A stretch of DNA of 13,768 nt from Pseudomonadota bacterium. Its GTDB lineage: Bacteria; Pseudomonadota; Alphaproteobacteria; Ferrovibrionales; Ferrovibrionaceae. The DNA lies in the NCBI GenBank assembly GCA_023433835.1, contig JAEYTW010000778.1, forward strand, positions 1 through 13,768. Reading direction: 5' to 3'. The notes below the pieces were generated by a model, which was not told the DNA's origin, made no database searches, and saw only the letters and a program-made list of their open reading frames with translations. The position numbers were made by a program, and so were the translations under genes. Shown here one piece after another: positions 1 through 7,066 of this stretch (its first letter is position 1; each line of letters starts with the position of its first letter).

Positions 1-15
1 CCCGTGAACCGGCAC

Positions 16-33
16 AAAAAAAACGGCACACCG
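16..33 (-). terminator. Weak terminator-like hairpin plus T-tract after the cyclase gene
   Basis: Just beyond the cyclase stop codon, read on the minus strand, a short CGG-TGTG-CCG hairpin (3-bp stem, 4-nt loop) is followed directly by eight T residues. The position and the T-run fit an intrinsic terminator for the minus-strand efflux operon. The stem is much shorter than usual, so this may be chance. The sequence before it is only a few bases from the window edge. Confidence 0.25.
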
Positions 34-39
34 ATCAAA

Positions 40-1200
40 TCACAAAGCCGTTTGAGAAATCCGGGCTAGCGCGTGCAGCGGCATCGCCTCGGCGAAGCCG
101 CGCATCTCGTGGCGGCCGACCGGCCGCGTCTGCGCCCGGCCGATCAGCCCGGCGAAGCGCTCCGACATCAGCAAGGCTTCGCCGCTCGGCCCGCACAGGC
201 CCTGGATGCGGCTGACCAGGTTGACGTCGGGGCCGATCACCGTGAAGTCGAGGCGATGGCCGGAGCCGATATTGCCGTAGGCGACGTCGCCGTAATGCAG
301 GGCGATGCCGGTGCGCAGCACCGCGTCGTCGGCCGAGAAACCGTCCAGCCGCGTCAGCGCGTCGCGCGCGCCCTGCAAGGCGGCGGCACAGGCCGCGGCG
401 GGGTCATCACGGTGGAAGAAGGCCAGCACGGCGTCGCCCATGAACTTGACGACCTCGCCGCCCGCGGCGGCGATCGCCGGCAGCACCAGGTCGAAATAGG
501 TGTTGAGCAGTTCGAGCACGCGGGCGGAAGGCAGCGCGTTCGACATCGCGGTGAAGCCGCGCAGGTCGCACAGCATCAGCGCGGCGGGCAGCGATTCCAC
601 CTCGCCGCGCCGGATGCGGCCGGCCAGGATCCGGCGCGCCGTCGTCGCGCCGATATAGGTATCGAGCAAGGTCAGCTCGACCCGGCGCAGCGTGCGCAGC
701 TCGCAGGCGTTGCGCAGGGCCGGCACGATGCGGGCCAGCATCTCCCGTTCCTCCGGGCGGAAGCCGCCCCGGCGGGCGGTGGAGAACGACGCGGCGCTGA
801 CCGGGCCGTCGGCATTGCTCAGGGCGACGAAGACGTATTCGACGAGGTTGCGGCCGCGGAAGATGTCCATCGTCGTCCAGGCCGGCCGGTCGGCCCCGTC
901 GAGGCGCAGGACCGCCGTCTCGCGCGTCGCCATCACCCGCGGCAGCGGGCTGCCGGCCAGCGCCGCCGCGGTCTGGATGCCGTGGTCGCGGTCATGGATC
1001 TCGACCGGTTCGCCCGGCGACCAGGCGATCGAGCGCCCGAAGATCTCGGGGTGCAGCGTGCGCAGGTAGAGCACCATGCGGTCGACCGGCAGGCCGATCG
1101 CCCGCAGCCGGCGGCCGAGGCCGGCGACCAGCCCGGCATCGTCGGCCTCGTGGCATTCGTCGCCGGTCAGCCATTCGATGACGGCCAATGCGTTGCCCAT
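40..1200 (-). CDS. Class III adenylate/guanylate cyclase, soluble
   Basis: Predicted cytoplasmic enzyme of 386 residues that makes cAMP (or cGMP) from the nucleoside triphosphate. The class III catalytic domain fills about residues 200-375. The first metal-binding aspartate is D212 in CDLRGFT, the second is D256 in KFMGDAVLAFF, and the transition-state pair N327/R331 lies in TVIGPDVNLVSRI, so the site looks intact. Residues 1-170 form an N-terminal domain with no transmembrane segment; it resembles the input domain common on alphaproteobacterial cyclases (LRTLHPEIFG at 46-55), and its ligand is unknown to me. The start at 1200 is chosen because GGAGGG lies 4 bases upstream. An ATG at 1212 would add four residues and overlap the pump stop codon as TGATG. 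It is the last gene of the EmrAB-like operon, 11 bp after the pump. cAMP rather than cGMP is a family-based guess. Confidence 0.9.
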   Translation of the reverse strand: MGNALAVIEWLTGDECHEADDAGLVAGLGRRLRAIGLPVDRMVLYLRTLHPEIFGRSIAWSPGEPVEIHDRDHGIQTAAALAGSPLPRVMATRETAVLRLDGADRPAWTTMDIFRGRNLVEYVFVALSNADGPVSAASFSTARRGGFRPEEREMLARIVPALRNACELRTLRRVELTLLDTYIGATTARRILAGRIRRGEVESLPAALMLCDLRGFTAMSNALPSARVLELLNTYFDLVLPAIAAAGGEVVKFMGDAVLAFFHRDDPAAACAAALQGARDALTRLDGFSADDAVLRTGIALHYGDVAYGNIGSGHRLDFTVIGPDVNLVSRIQGLCGPSGEALLMSERFAGLIGRAQTRPVGRHEMRGFAEAMPLHALARISQTAL

Positions 1201-1211
1201 GCCACCCTCCA

Positions 1212-2765
1212 TCAATGCGCGCCGCCGGCATCGACGCGCGCGGGTCTGCGCAGCAGAAGCCCCGAGGCCATCGCCACCACCAGCGCCACGCCCAGCACGA
1301 AGAACATGTCGCTGAACGCCATGATCCAGGCTTGTTCGCGCGCCTGGGCGGCGATCGCCGCGATCGCGCGGCGCGTGGCCAGGGCCCGGTCGGCGACGCC
1401 GTGGCTCAGGAAATGAGCGACGAGATGATCGATGCGGTTGCGCGTCGCCTCCTCGAACAGCGACAGGGAATGGGTCAGCACGTTCGAATGATACTGCTCG
1501 CGCTTGGTCAACAGGGTCTGCAGCCCGGCGATGCCGACGGCGCCGCCCAGGTTGCGCATCATGTTGAACAGGGCCGAAGCCGAGCCGGCGTTCTCCGCCT
1601 CGATGCCGGCCGTCGCCACCGCCGACAAGGGCGCGAAGACCAGGGCCTGGCCGATGGCGCGGACGATGTTGGGCAGCAGCAGCTGGTCGGCGGCATAGTC
1701 CGGGGTCATCCAGATGTTCATGAAGTTCGAGACGGCGAACAGGACGAAGCCGACGGCGATGACGGCGCGGGCGTCGAAGCGCTTCATCAGCCGCGGCACC
1801 AGCGGGATCAGGATCAGCTGCGGCAGGCCGGTCCAGGCCAGCACCATGCCGATCTGCTCGGCGTTGTAGCCCTGAATGCGGGCGAGATACTGCGGCAGGA
1901 TGAACACCGAGCCGTAGAGCGCGACGCCCAGGAGGAAGTTGGCGACGATGCCGAAGCCGAAATTGCGCCGCAGCAGCAGGCCGAGATTCAGCAGGGGCTT
2001 CTCGCTGCGGGCTTCGACGACCAGGAACAGGCTGAGCGAAACGGCGGCGACGATCGAGAGCCGGAGGATGAAGGGCGAGGAAAACCAGTCGTCCTTGTTG
2101 CCTTCCTCCAGCACCGTCTGCAGCGCGGCCAACCCGATCGCCATCGTGACGATGCCGGGCCAGTCGCCCTGCTTGAGCAACTCCAGCCGCATCGGCGCCG
2201 GATCGAGCGAGGCCCAGAGCAGGCCGACCATCAGCGCGCCCGGCACCAGGTTGACGTAGAAGATGTACTGCCAGCCCCAGTTCTCGGTCAGGTAGCCGCC
2301 GATGGTCGGGCCGATCGCCGGGGCGAAGGTCGCCGACAGGGCAAACAGCGCCAGGCCCACCGGCTGGCGCGATTTGGGCAGCAGGGTGATGATGATGGTG
2401 AAGGCCATCGGGATCAGCACGCCGCCGGAAAAACCCTGGATGGCGCGCAGCACGATCATCTGGCCGAGGTTCTGGGCCAGCGCGCACGCACCGGAGAACA
2501 CCAGGAACAGGAAGGCGTTGGCCAGCAGGTATCGGCGTAGCGAGAAGACGCGGGCCAGCCACCCGGTCAGCGGGATGACGACGATCTCGGCGATCAGATA
2601 GGCGGTCGAGATCCAGCCGCCGTCGTCGATGCCGGCCCCGATCGCACCCTGGATATCGGCCAGCGACGCATTGACGATCTGGATGTTGAGCACCGCCATG
2701 AACGCGCCGAGGGTGGAGCCGACCACGGCGATCCAGGTACGCAGGGGAACGGTTTCGGCGGCCAT
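1212..2765 (-). CDS. emrB: DHA2-family MFS multidrug efflux pump, EmrB/QacA-like
   Basis: Inner-membrane proton antiporter of 517 residues, the usual size for 14-helix DHA2 exporters of drugs, uncouplers or hydrophobic organic acids. The first helix region carries LNIQIVNASLADIQG (about 26-40), matching family motif D1. The helix 2-3 loop GWLARVFSLRRYL (68-80) corresponds to motif A. APAIGPTIGGYLTENWGWQY (148-167) is the antiporter motif C typical of EmrB. A hydrophilic stretch near residues 415-460 precedes the last helix. The start is supported by GGAGGG 7 bases upstream of the ATG. It lies 16 bp after the adaptor gene and directly before the cyclase, so the three are almost certainly one transcript. 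The actual substrate cannot be read from sequence. The symbol is given by family resemblance, not proven orthology. Confidence 0.92.
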   Translation of the reverse strand: MAAETVPLRTWIAVVGSTLGAFMAVLNIQIVNASLADIQGAIGAGIDDGGWISTAYLIAEIVVIPLTGWLARVFSLRRYLLANAFLFLVFSGACALAQNLGQMIVLRAIQGFSGGVLIPMAFTIIITLLPKSRQPVGLALFALSATFAPAIGPTIGGYLTENWGWQYIFYVNLVPGALMVGLLWASLDPAPMRLELLKQGDWPGIVTMAIGLAALQTVLEEGNKDDWFSSPFILRLSIVAAVSLSLFLVVEARSEKPLLNLGLLLRRNFGFGIVANFLLGVALYGSVFILPQYLARIQGYNAEQIGMVLAWTGLPQLILIPLVPRLMKRFDARAVIAVGFVLFAVSNFMNIWMTPDYAADQLLLPNIVRAIGQALVFAPLSAVATAGIEAENAGSASALFNMMRNLGGAVGIAGLQTLLTKREQYHSNVLTHSLSLFEEATRNRIDHLVAHFLSHGVADRALATRRAIAAIAAQAREQAWIMAFSDMFFVLGVALVVAMASGLLLRRPARVDAGGAH

Positions 2766-2781
2766 CGCGGCGCCCTCCGCC

Positions 2782-3891
2782 TCAGCCCGCGGCGGCGAGC
2801 CGGGCGGCCCGCGTGTCGATCGTGGGTTCGACCGACATGCCCGCGCGCAGCCGGCCGGCGGCGGGGCCGTCGTCGACCACGATCTTCACCGGGATGCGCT
2901 GGACGATCTTGGTGAAGTTGCCGGTGGCGTTGTCGGGCGGCAGCAGCGCGAATTCGAGTCCGGAAGCCGGGGAGAGGCTGTCGACATGGCCGGTCAGCCG
3001 CAGGCCGGGCAGGCCGTCGACCCTGATCTCGACCGGCTGGCCCTGGGCGACATGAGCCAGCTGGGTTTCCTTGAAGTTCGCCAGCACATAGGCCGCATGC
3101 AGCGGCACCACCGCCATCAGCTGGGTGCCGGCCTGGACGAACTGGCCGACGCGCAGGGCCCGCGCGCCGACCGTGCCGTCGACGGGGGCGAGGATCGCGG
3201 TGTAGGACAGGTTCAATTCGGCCTGGCGCAGGGCGGCCCGGGCGCGGTCGGCCTGGGCCGCGGTCTTGGCCCGCTCGGTCGTCAGCACGTCGATGCGCTT
3301 CCGGGCAGCCAGGAGCCCGGCGCGGCGGCCCTGCAGCTGCGCCTGGGTCTCGGTCAGCCGGGATTCGGCCTGCTGGGCCCGCTGGGCGGTGCCGTAGCCG
3401 CCCTTCAGCAAGGTCTGGTAGCGGGTGTTCTCCTGCTCGGCGAAACGGGCCGACGCGCGGTTCGCGGCCAGGTCGGCCCTTTCCTGTTCGATCACCTGGC
3501 GCTGCAGGTCGGCCTGCGCGTCGATATTGGCGATCGCGGCCTCGGCCGTGGCGACATCGGCGCGGGCCTGGTCGAGGGCGGCGCGGAAGTCGCGGTCGTC
3601 GATGCGGGCCAGCACCTGGCCGGCGGTGACGGTGACATTGTCCTCGACCAGCACGGCGGTGACATAACCCGACACCTTCGGCGCGATCGTGGTGAAATCG
3701 GCCTTCACATAGGCATCGTCGGTCGATTCCATGAACCGGCCCACGGTCCAGTACTCGTAGCCGTAATGGCCGGTTACGCCGAGTGCGCCGAGCAACAGGG
3801 CGCCGAAGGCCGCCGCCTTGACGATCCGGCGCGGGCGCTTCACGCCCGTGCGGTCGGGGTTGGCGAGTACCGGGTCCACCATGGCGTCCAT
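2782..3891 (-). CDS. emrA: HlyD/EmrA-family membrane fusion protein of the efflux pump
   Basis: Periplasmic adaptor of 369 residues that would link the EmrB-like pump to an outer-membrane channel. After a basic cytoplasmic segment (KRPRRIVK, 18-25) comes one membrane helix (about 26-44), then STDDAYVKAD (56-65), the hallmark of EmrA-type adaptors. A split lipoyl-like domain (about 66-98 and 230-262) flanks a long alanine/glutamine-rich coiled coil (about 100-225). ATGNFTKIVQRIPVKI (322-337) is also characteristic. The reading frame is open up to 4155, but the start at 3891 is chosen because GGAGGG sits 6 bases before that ATG; the longer form would run through the regulator gene. No outer-membrane TolC-like gene is in the window, so the channel must be encoded elsewhere. 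First gene of the efflux operon. Confidence 0.92.
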   Translation of the reverse strand: MDAMVDPVLANPDRTGVKRPRRIVKAAAFGALLLGALGVTGHYGYEYWTVGRFMESTDDAYVKADFTTIAPKVSGYVTAVLVEDNVTVTAGQVLARIDDRDFRAALDQARADVATAEAAIANIDAQADLQRQVIEQERADLAANRASARFAEQENTRYQTLLKGGYGTAQRAQQAESRLTETQAQLQGRRAGLLAARKRIDVLTTERAKTAAQADRARAALRQAELNLSYTAILAPVDGTVGARALRVGQFVQAGTQLMAVVPLHAAYVLANFKETQLAHVAQGQPVEIRVDGLPGLRLTGHVDSLSPASGLEFALLPPDNATGNFTKIVQRIPVKIVVDDGPAAGRLRAGMSVEPTIDTRAARLAAAG

Positions 3892-4006
3892 CTCAATCCC
3901 TCCAGGAAACGCGGGGTCGGGATGAACATGGCGCCGGCCGGCCGGCTTGATAATCGCGGCAGATCGGGAAAGATTATCCGGTGATACCGGATAATCGGAG
4001 CTGGAT
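3892..4006. promoter_or_regulatory. Divergent control region between efflux operon and LysR gene
   Basis: This 115-bp stretch must hold the promoters of both the minus-strand efflux operon and the plus-strand regulator. It contains the efflux ribosome site (GGAGGG at 3898-3903 on the minus strand), a GC palindrome of overlapping GGCC units at 3933-3946 in the presumed efflux leader, and an AT-richer half (3947-3996) with three copies of a GATAATC/GATTATC word. The regulator's ribosome site GGAG is at 3997-4000. I could not assign -35/-10 boxes with confidence on either strand. Confidence 0.6.
3972..3996. promoter_or_regulatory. Perfect inverted repeat, probable LysR-family operator
   Basis: GATTATCCGG and CCGGATAATC are exact reverse complements of 10 bp each, separated by TGATA. 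A third half-site, GATAATC, lies upstream at 3949-3955, so the word occurs three times in alternating orientation. LysR-type regulators usually bind dyads of this kind between themselves and a divergent target. The right arm ends directly before the regulator's ribosome-binding site, so a bound protein would also block its own gene (autorepression). That the adjacent LysR protein binds here is inference. Confidence 0.65.
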
Positions 4007-4918
4007 ATGGACCGCCTCACCTCGCTGACGGTGTTTGGCCGGGTCGTGGAGACCGGCGGTTTCTCCGCCGCGGCGCGGCGGCTGAACATGTCGGCCACGA
4101 TGGTCTCGGCCCATGTCCAGGCGCTGGAAGACCATCTCGGCGCCCGCCTCCTCAACCGGACGACCCGAAAGGTGAGCCTGACCGAAATCGGGCGGGCCTA
4201 TTACGAGCGCGCGGTGCAGATCCTGGCCGACCTCGACGATGCCGACCGCATGGCCGGTGCCCTGCAGGAGGCGCCGCGCGGCACGCTGCGCCTGCATACC
4301 TCGGGCCATATCGGCCGCTTTCTCAGCCCGGTACTGGCCGAGGCGCTGACCGCCTTTCCCGACCTGACGATCGAACTGACCACCGGCGAGCGGATGATCG
4401 ACATGGTCGAGGAAGGCTTCGACCTTGCCATCCGCACCCTGCCCCCGCCCGATTCCAGCCTGATCGTGCGCCAGCTGACGCCGTGGCGGCATCTGTTGTG
4501 CTGCAGCCCCGGCTATCTCGAGCGCCACGCGCGGCCCCAGACGCCCGACGACCTCGCCGCCCATAACTGCCTGCGCTATGCCTTCTATCCCTATGGCGAC
4601 GACTGGCGGTTCGAGCATCCGGACGGTCGGGCGGTGTCGGTACGGGTCGGCGGCAACTACGTCACCAACAATGCCGAGACGCTGCGCTACCTCGCGCTGT
4701 CAGGCCACGGCCTGTTCCTGGCCCCGACCTTCATGGTCGGCGAGGATCTGCGCGACGGGCGGCTGGTGCGGTTGCTGACCGATTACCGACCGCTCGAATT
4801 CGCGATCTGCGCGATCTATCCCCATCGCCACCACCTGTCGGCCAAGGTCCGGTCGTTCATCGACCTGCTGGCCGACAGGTTCGCGGCGCATCGCCAGGCG
4901 ATCGACGCCTCAGCGTAG
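4007..4918 (+). CDS. LysR-family transcriptional regulator
   Basis: DNA-binding regulator of 303 residues, the normal LysR length. The N-terminal winged helix-turn-helix spans about residues 1-60, with FSAAARRLNMSATMVSAHVQALEDHLG as its core and RLLNRTTRKVSLTEIG following, as in the CrgA/AaeR-like branch. The rest (about 90-298) is the two-lobe effector-binding domain, including the PDLTIEL and SGHGLFLAP segments typical of the family. The start ATG is preceded by GGAG with a 6-base spacer. It is divergent from the EmrAB-like operon with 115 bp between them, which suggests it controls that operon in response to a pump substrate. The inducer is unknown. Its last 9 bases overlap the end of the convergent binding-protein gene. 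Confidence 0.93.
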   Translation: MDRLTSLTVFGRVVETGGFSAAARRLNMSATMVSAHVQALEDHLGARLLNRTTRKVSLTEIGRAYYERAVQILADLDDADRMAGALQEAPRGTLRLHTSGHIGRFLSPVLAEALTAFPDLTIELTTGERMIDMVEEGFDLAIRTLPPPDSSLIVRQLTPWRHLLCCSPGYLERHARPQTPDDLAAHNCLRYAFYPYGDDWRFEHPDGRAVSVRVGGNYVTNNAETLRYLALSGHGLFLAPTFMVGEDLRDGRLVRLLTDYRPLEFAICAIYPHRHHLSAKVRSFIDLLADRFAAHRQAIDASA

Positions 4919-6397
4919 CCAGTGGATGTCGATCAGCGGCGTGATCAGCTCCGGCGCATTGGTCCAGTAGCCGGCCAGGTCGACCTTGTAGACGCCGATG
5001 GCAGGCAGCTGGAACAGGAAGCCGTGCACGGCCTCGTCGGCGATGAAGCGCTGCAGGTCGCCCAGCTTGCGCTGCTGCTCGGCCGGGTCGACGGTGCGCC
5101 GGAAATCGTTGAACTTCTCGGCGAAGCGGCTGCCGTCATAGCCGTAGTAATAGCTGGCATCGCGGGCATAGTTGCCGATGTCGCGCGGTTCGATATGCGC
5201 CACGATGGTCATGTCGTAGTTCTTCTTCTTGTAGACCTCGGCCAGCCAGTAGGGGAATTCGATGTTGATCACCTTCAGCTTGATCCCGGCCTCGCCGAGT
5301 TGCTGGGCGACGATCTCGCCGGACCGGCGGGCATAGGCGAACGGCGGCAGTTGCAGCGTCGCCTCGAAGCCGTCGGGGTAACCCGCTTCCTTCAGCAGGG
5401 CCTTCGCCTTGGCGACATCGTGCGGATAGAGGCCGGTCAGGTCGACATAGGCCGGATTGTGCGGCGGAAAGTGGCTGCCGATCGGGGTGGCGAGGCCGCC
5501 TTGCGCGCCGTCGTTGATGTCCTGTCGGTTCAGCGCGTGGCTGATGGCGCGGCGGACGCGAATGTCGTCGAACGGCTTCTTCGAATTGTTCAAGGCCAGG
5601 ATGACCTCGCCCTCGGTGGTGCCGACCACGACCTTGAAGCGCGGGTCCTTGCGGAACTGGTCGATGGTCTCAGGTGCCGGGATCGCCGGGAAGGCATCGA
5701 TGTCGCCGGCCATGATCGCGGCGGTGGCCGCCGTCGGATCGGGCATGATGCGGAAGGTGACTTCGCGCAACGCCGCCTTGGCCGCGTCGCGATGGGCGGG
5801 GTTGCGTTCCAGCACAACGCGATCGCCCTTGGCCCACTGCTTGAGCCTGTAGACACCTGAGCCGACCGGGTTCGACTTGTTGGTCGCCGCCGTCTTCGGG
5901 TGCACGATCGCGGCATCGCCGGTGGCGAGGTTGTTGAGGAAATAGGCATCGGGCTGCTTCAGCCGGATGACGACGGTCAGCGCATCCGGCGTCTCGATCG
6001 CGGCGATCGGGGCGAAGATGCCCTTCGACGGATTGACGCTGTCGGGCGCCATCGCGCGGTCGAAGGCATACTTGACGACCGACGCGTCAAGCGTCTCGCC
6101 GTCGGTGAACTTCACGCCGTCATGCAGGTGGAAGGTATAGGTCGTGCCGTCGGCCGACACGTCCCAGGCTTTGGCCAGCAGCGGCCGGACCTCGCCCAGC
6201 CCGCTCGACGTCGTCAGCGTCTCGAAGACGCTAGCCGTCATCACTGAGTCGATCGAGGCCGTCGCATCCGACGTCGGATCGAGCGAGGTCGGCTCCTGCT
6301 GCAGGCCGATGACCAGGGTGTCGCGCGGCGCGGCCGCGGCGGGCAGCGCAAATGCAAGTGCCATCGCCAATACGGCGATCAATCCGGAACGCATCAT
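4910..6397 (-). CDS. Peptide-type ABC transporter substrate-binding protein (SBP_bac_5)
   Basis: Exported periplasmic binding protein of 495 residues, family 5 (oligopeptide/dipeptide/nickel type, cluster C). A signal peptide is clear: MMRSG, a hydrophobic core, then an Ala-rich cleavage site near residue 24. Family landmarks follow in order: LVIGLQQEPTSLDP (the N-terminal strand), LAKAWDVSADGTTYTFHLHDGVKFTDGE, VKYAFDRAM, PVGSGVYRLKQW, and DIRVRRAISHALNRQ. The start could be the ATG at 6397 or the adjacent one at 6394; GGGGGA at 6402-6407 is 4 or 7 bases away. It is 18 bp behind the 216-residue exported protein in the same operon. No peptide-type permease or ATPase genes accompany it, so it may serve a transporter encoded elsewhere. 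The ligand is not predictable. Confidence 0.9.
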   Translation of the reverse strand: MMRSGLIAVLAMALAFALPAAAAPRDTLVIGLQQEPTSLDPTSDATASIDSVMTASVFETLTTSSGLGEVRPLLAKAWDVSADGTTYTFHLHDGVKFTDGETLDASVVKYAFDRAMAPDSVNPSKGIFAPIAAIETPDALTVVIRLKQPDAYFLNNLATGDAAIVHPKTAATNKSNPVGSGVYRLKQWAKGDRVVLERNPAHRDAAKAALREVTFRIMPDPTAATAAIMAGDIDAFPAIPAPETIDQFRKDPRFKVVVGTTEGEVILALNNSKKPFDDIRVRRAISHALNRQDINDGAQGGLATPIGSHFPPHNPAYVDLTGLYPHDVAKAKALLKEAGYPDGFEATLQLPPFAYARRSGEIVAQQLGEAGIKLKVINIEFPYWLAEVYKKKNYDMTIVAHIEPRDIGNYARDASYYYGYDGSRFAEKFNDFRRTVDPAEQQRKLGDLQRFIADEAVHGFLFQLPAIGVYKVDLAGYWTNAPELITPLIDIHWLR

Positions 6398-6415
6398 CCA
6401 ATCCCCCAAGAAAAA

Positions 6416-7066
6416 TCAGTGAGTGTGGGTACGGACCGAGGCGATCGGCCCTGGCGCAAGGCCAGGACCGGGCAGCTCGCGTGCGGCGAGCATGCCGTCA
6501 GCATCGATCACGAAGGTGGTGCCGGGCAACAGATCCGGCGGCAGGCCGGCGACCAGGGCATAGATCTCCCAGGCCCCCGGCGTGGCGATGGTGCAGGGCC
6601 CGAGACCGAGCCGGCCGTCGCCGGCCGCCAGCCGGACCTCGCCGCCCCGCCAGGCGGAGAGGGGCCTGAGGTCGTCGCCGCAGCGGACGTCGACGTCGGG
6701 TGCCGGCAGCGGATGCAGCCAGCGGCCCCAGACCGTCATCTCGCGCCCGGCCAGATGGCCGCGCAGGAAATCGACCAGCGCGCCCTGTTGCGCCGGATGC
6801 AGCCGCCGGGCCAGGCCAGGCGGCACGATCCCGCCGAAATCGGCCTTCAGCCAATCGGCGAAATCCCCTTGCCAGACCGCCTCGGTCAGCACTGCGTCGG
6901 GCGGCTCCGGCGTGCCGTCCTCGCGCAGGCAGGTCGGGAACTCCGCGCGGAACACCGCGGCACCGGCCTGGATGGAGGCGACGCTGAGCCTGACCGGCGG
7001 CGCGGCGGTGGCCGTCAGCACCACTGCCGCGCAGGCCAGGCCGAGCAGCAGGCTACCAGGTCGCAT
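6416..7066 (-). CDS. Exported protein of unknown function, weak redoxin-like C-terminal segment
   Basis: I do not recognise this 216-residue protein as a whole. It begins with a signal peptide (MRPGSLLLGLACAAVVLTATAA, about 1-22), so it is exported or anchored. Mature cysteines are C46, C129 and C158; C46 sits in FPTCLRED and there is no CxxCH haem site. The middle (about 60-110) looks helical. The C-terminal part has PLSAWRGGEVRL (135-146) and GTTFVIDADGMLAAR (182-196), which recall the first and late strands of AhpC/TlpA-type redoxin folds, but the CxxC region is absent. The tail ends in HTH. Its ATG lies 14 bp inside the end of the ATPase gene, which implies translational coupling. A real redoxin relationship is only a suggestion; a novel lineage-specific partner of the transporter is equally possible. 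Confidence 0.75.
   Translation of the reverse strand: MRPGSLLLGLACAAVVLTATAAPPVRLSVASIQAGAAVFRAEFPTCLREDGTPEPPDAVLTEAVWQGDFADWLKADFGGIVPPGLARRLHPAQQGALVDFLRGHLAGREMTVWGRWLHPLPAPDVDVRCGDDLRPLSAWRGGEVRLAAGDGRLGLGPCTIATPGAWEIYALVAGLPPDLLPGTTFVIDADGMLAARELPGPGLAPGPIASVRTHTH

Noticed and set aside
40..2562. An 840-residue open frame on the minus strand that would make a fused protein ending in the cyclase
   Set aside because: The first 450 residues are an out-of-frame reading of the EmrB-like pump gene, rich in Arg, Pro and Gly. Only the last part (from 1200 down) is the real cyclase, which has its own ribosome site.
73..3984. Long plus-strand open frames (73-1416, 1188-2540, 2629-3984)
   Set aside because: They lie antisense to clear, conserved genes and have the Gln/Asp/Arg/His-rich composition typical of GC-rich shadow frames, with no recognisable domains.
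3892..4155. N-terminal extension of the EmrA-like adaptor up to 4155
   Set aside because: It would run antisense through the LysR helix-turn-helix and across the operator. The extra residues look non-homologous, and GGAGGG lies properly before the ATG at 3891.
6398..6409. TTG start at 6409 for the SBP_bac_5 protein
   Set aside because: It would place the GGGGGA ribosome-site candidate inside the coding region and add four residues before an already good signal peptide starting with ATG.
6416..7066. Reading the 216-residue exported protein as a c-type cytochrome
   Set aside because: The pattern AGAAVFRAEFPTC recalls the start of a cytochrome domain, but there is no CxxCH haem-binding motif anywhere in the protein.
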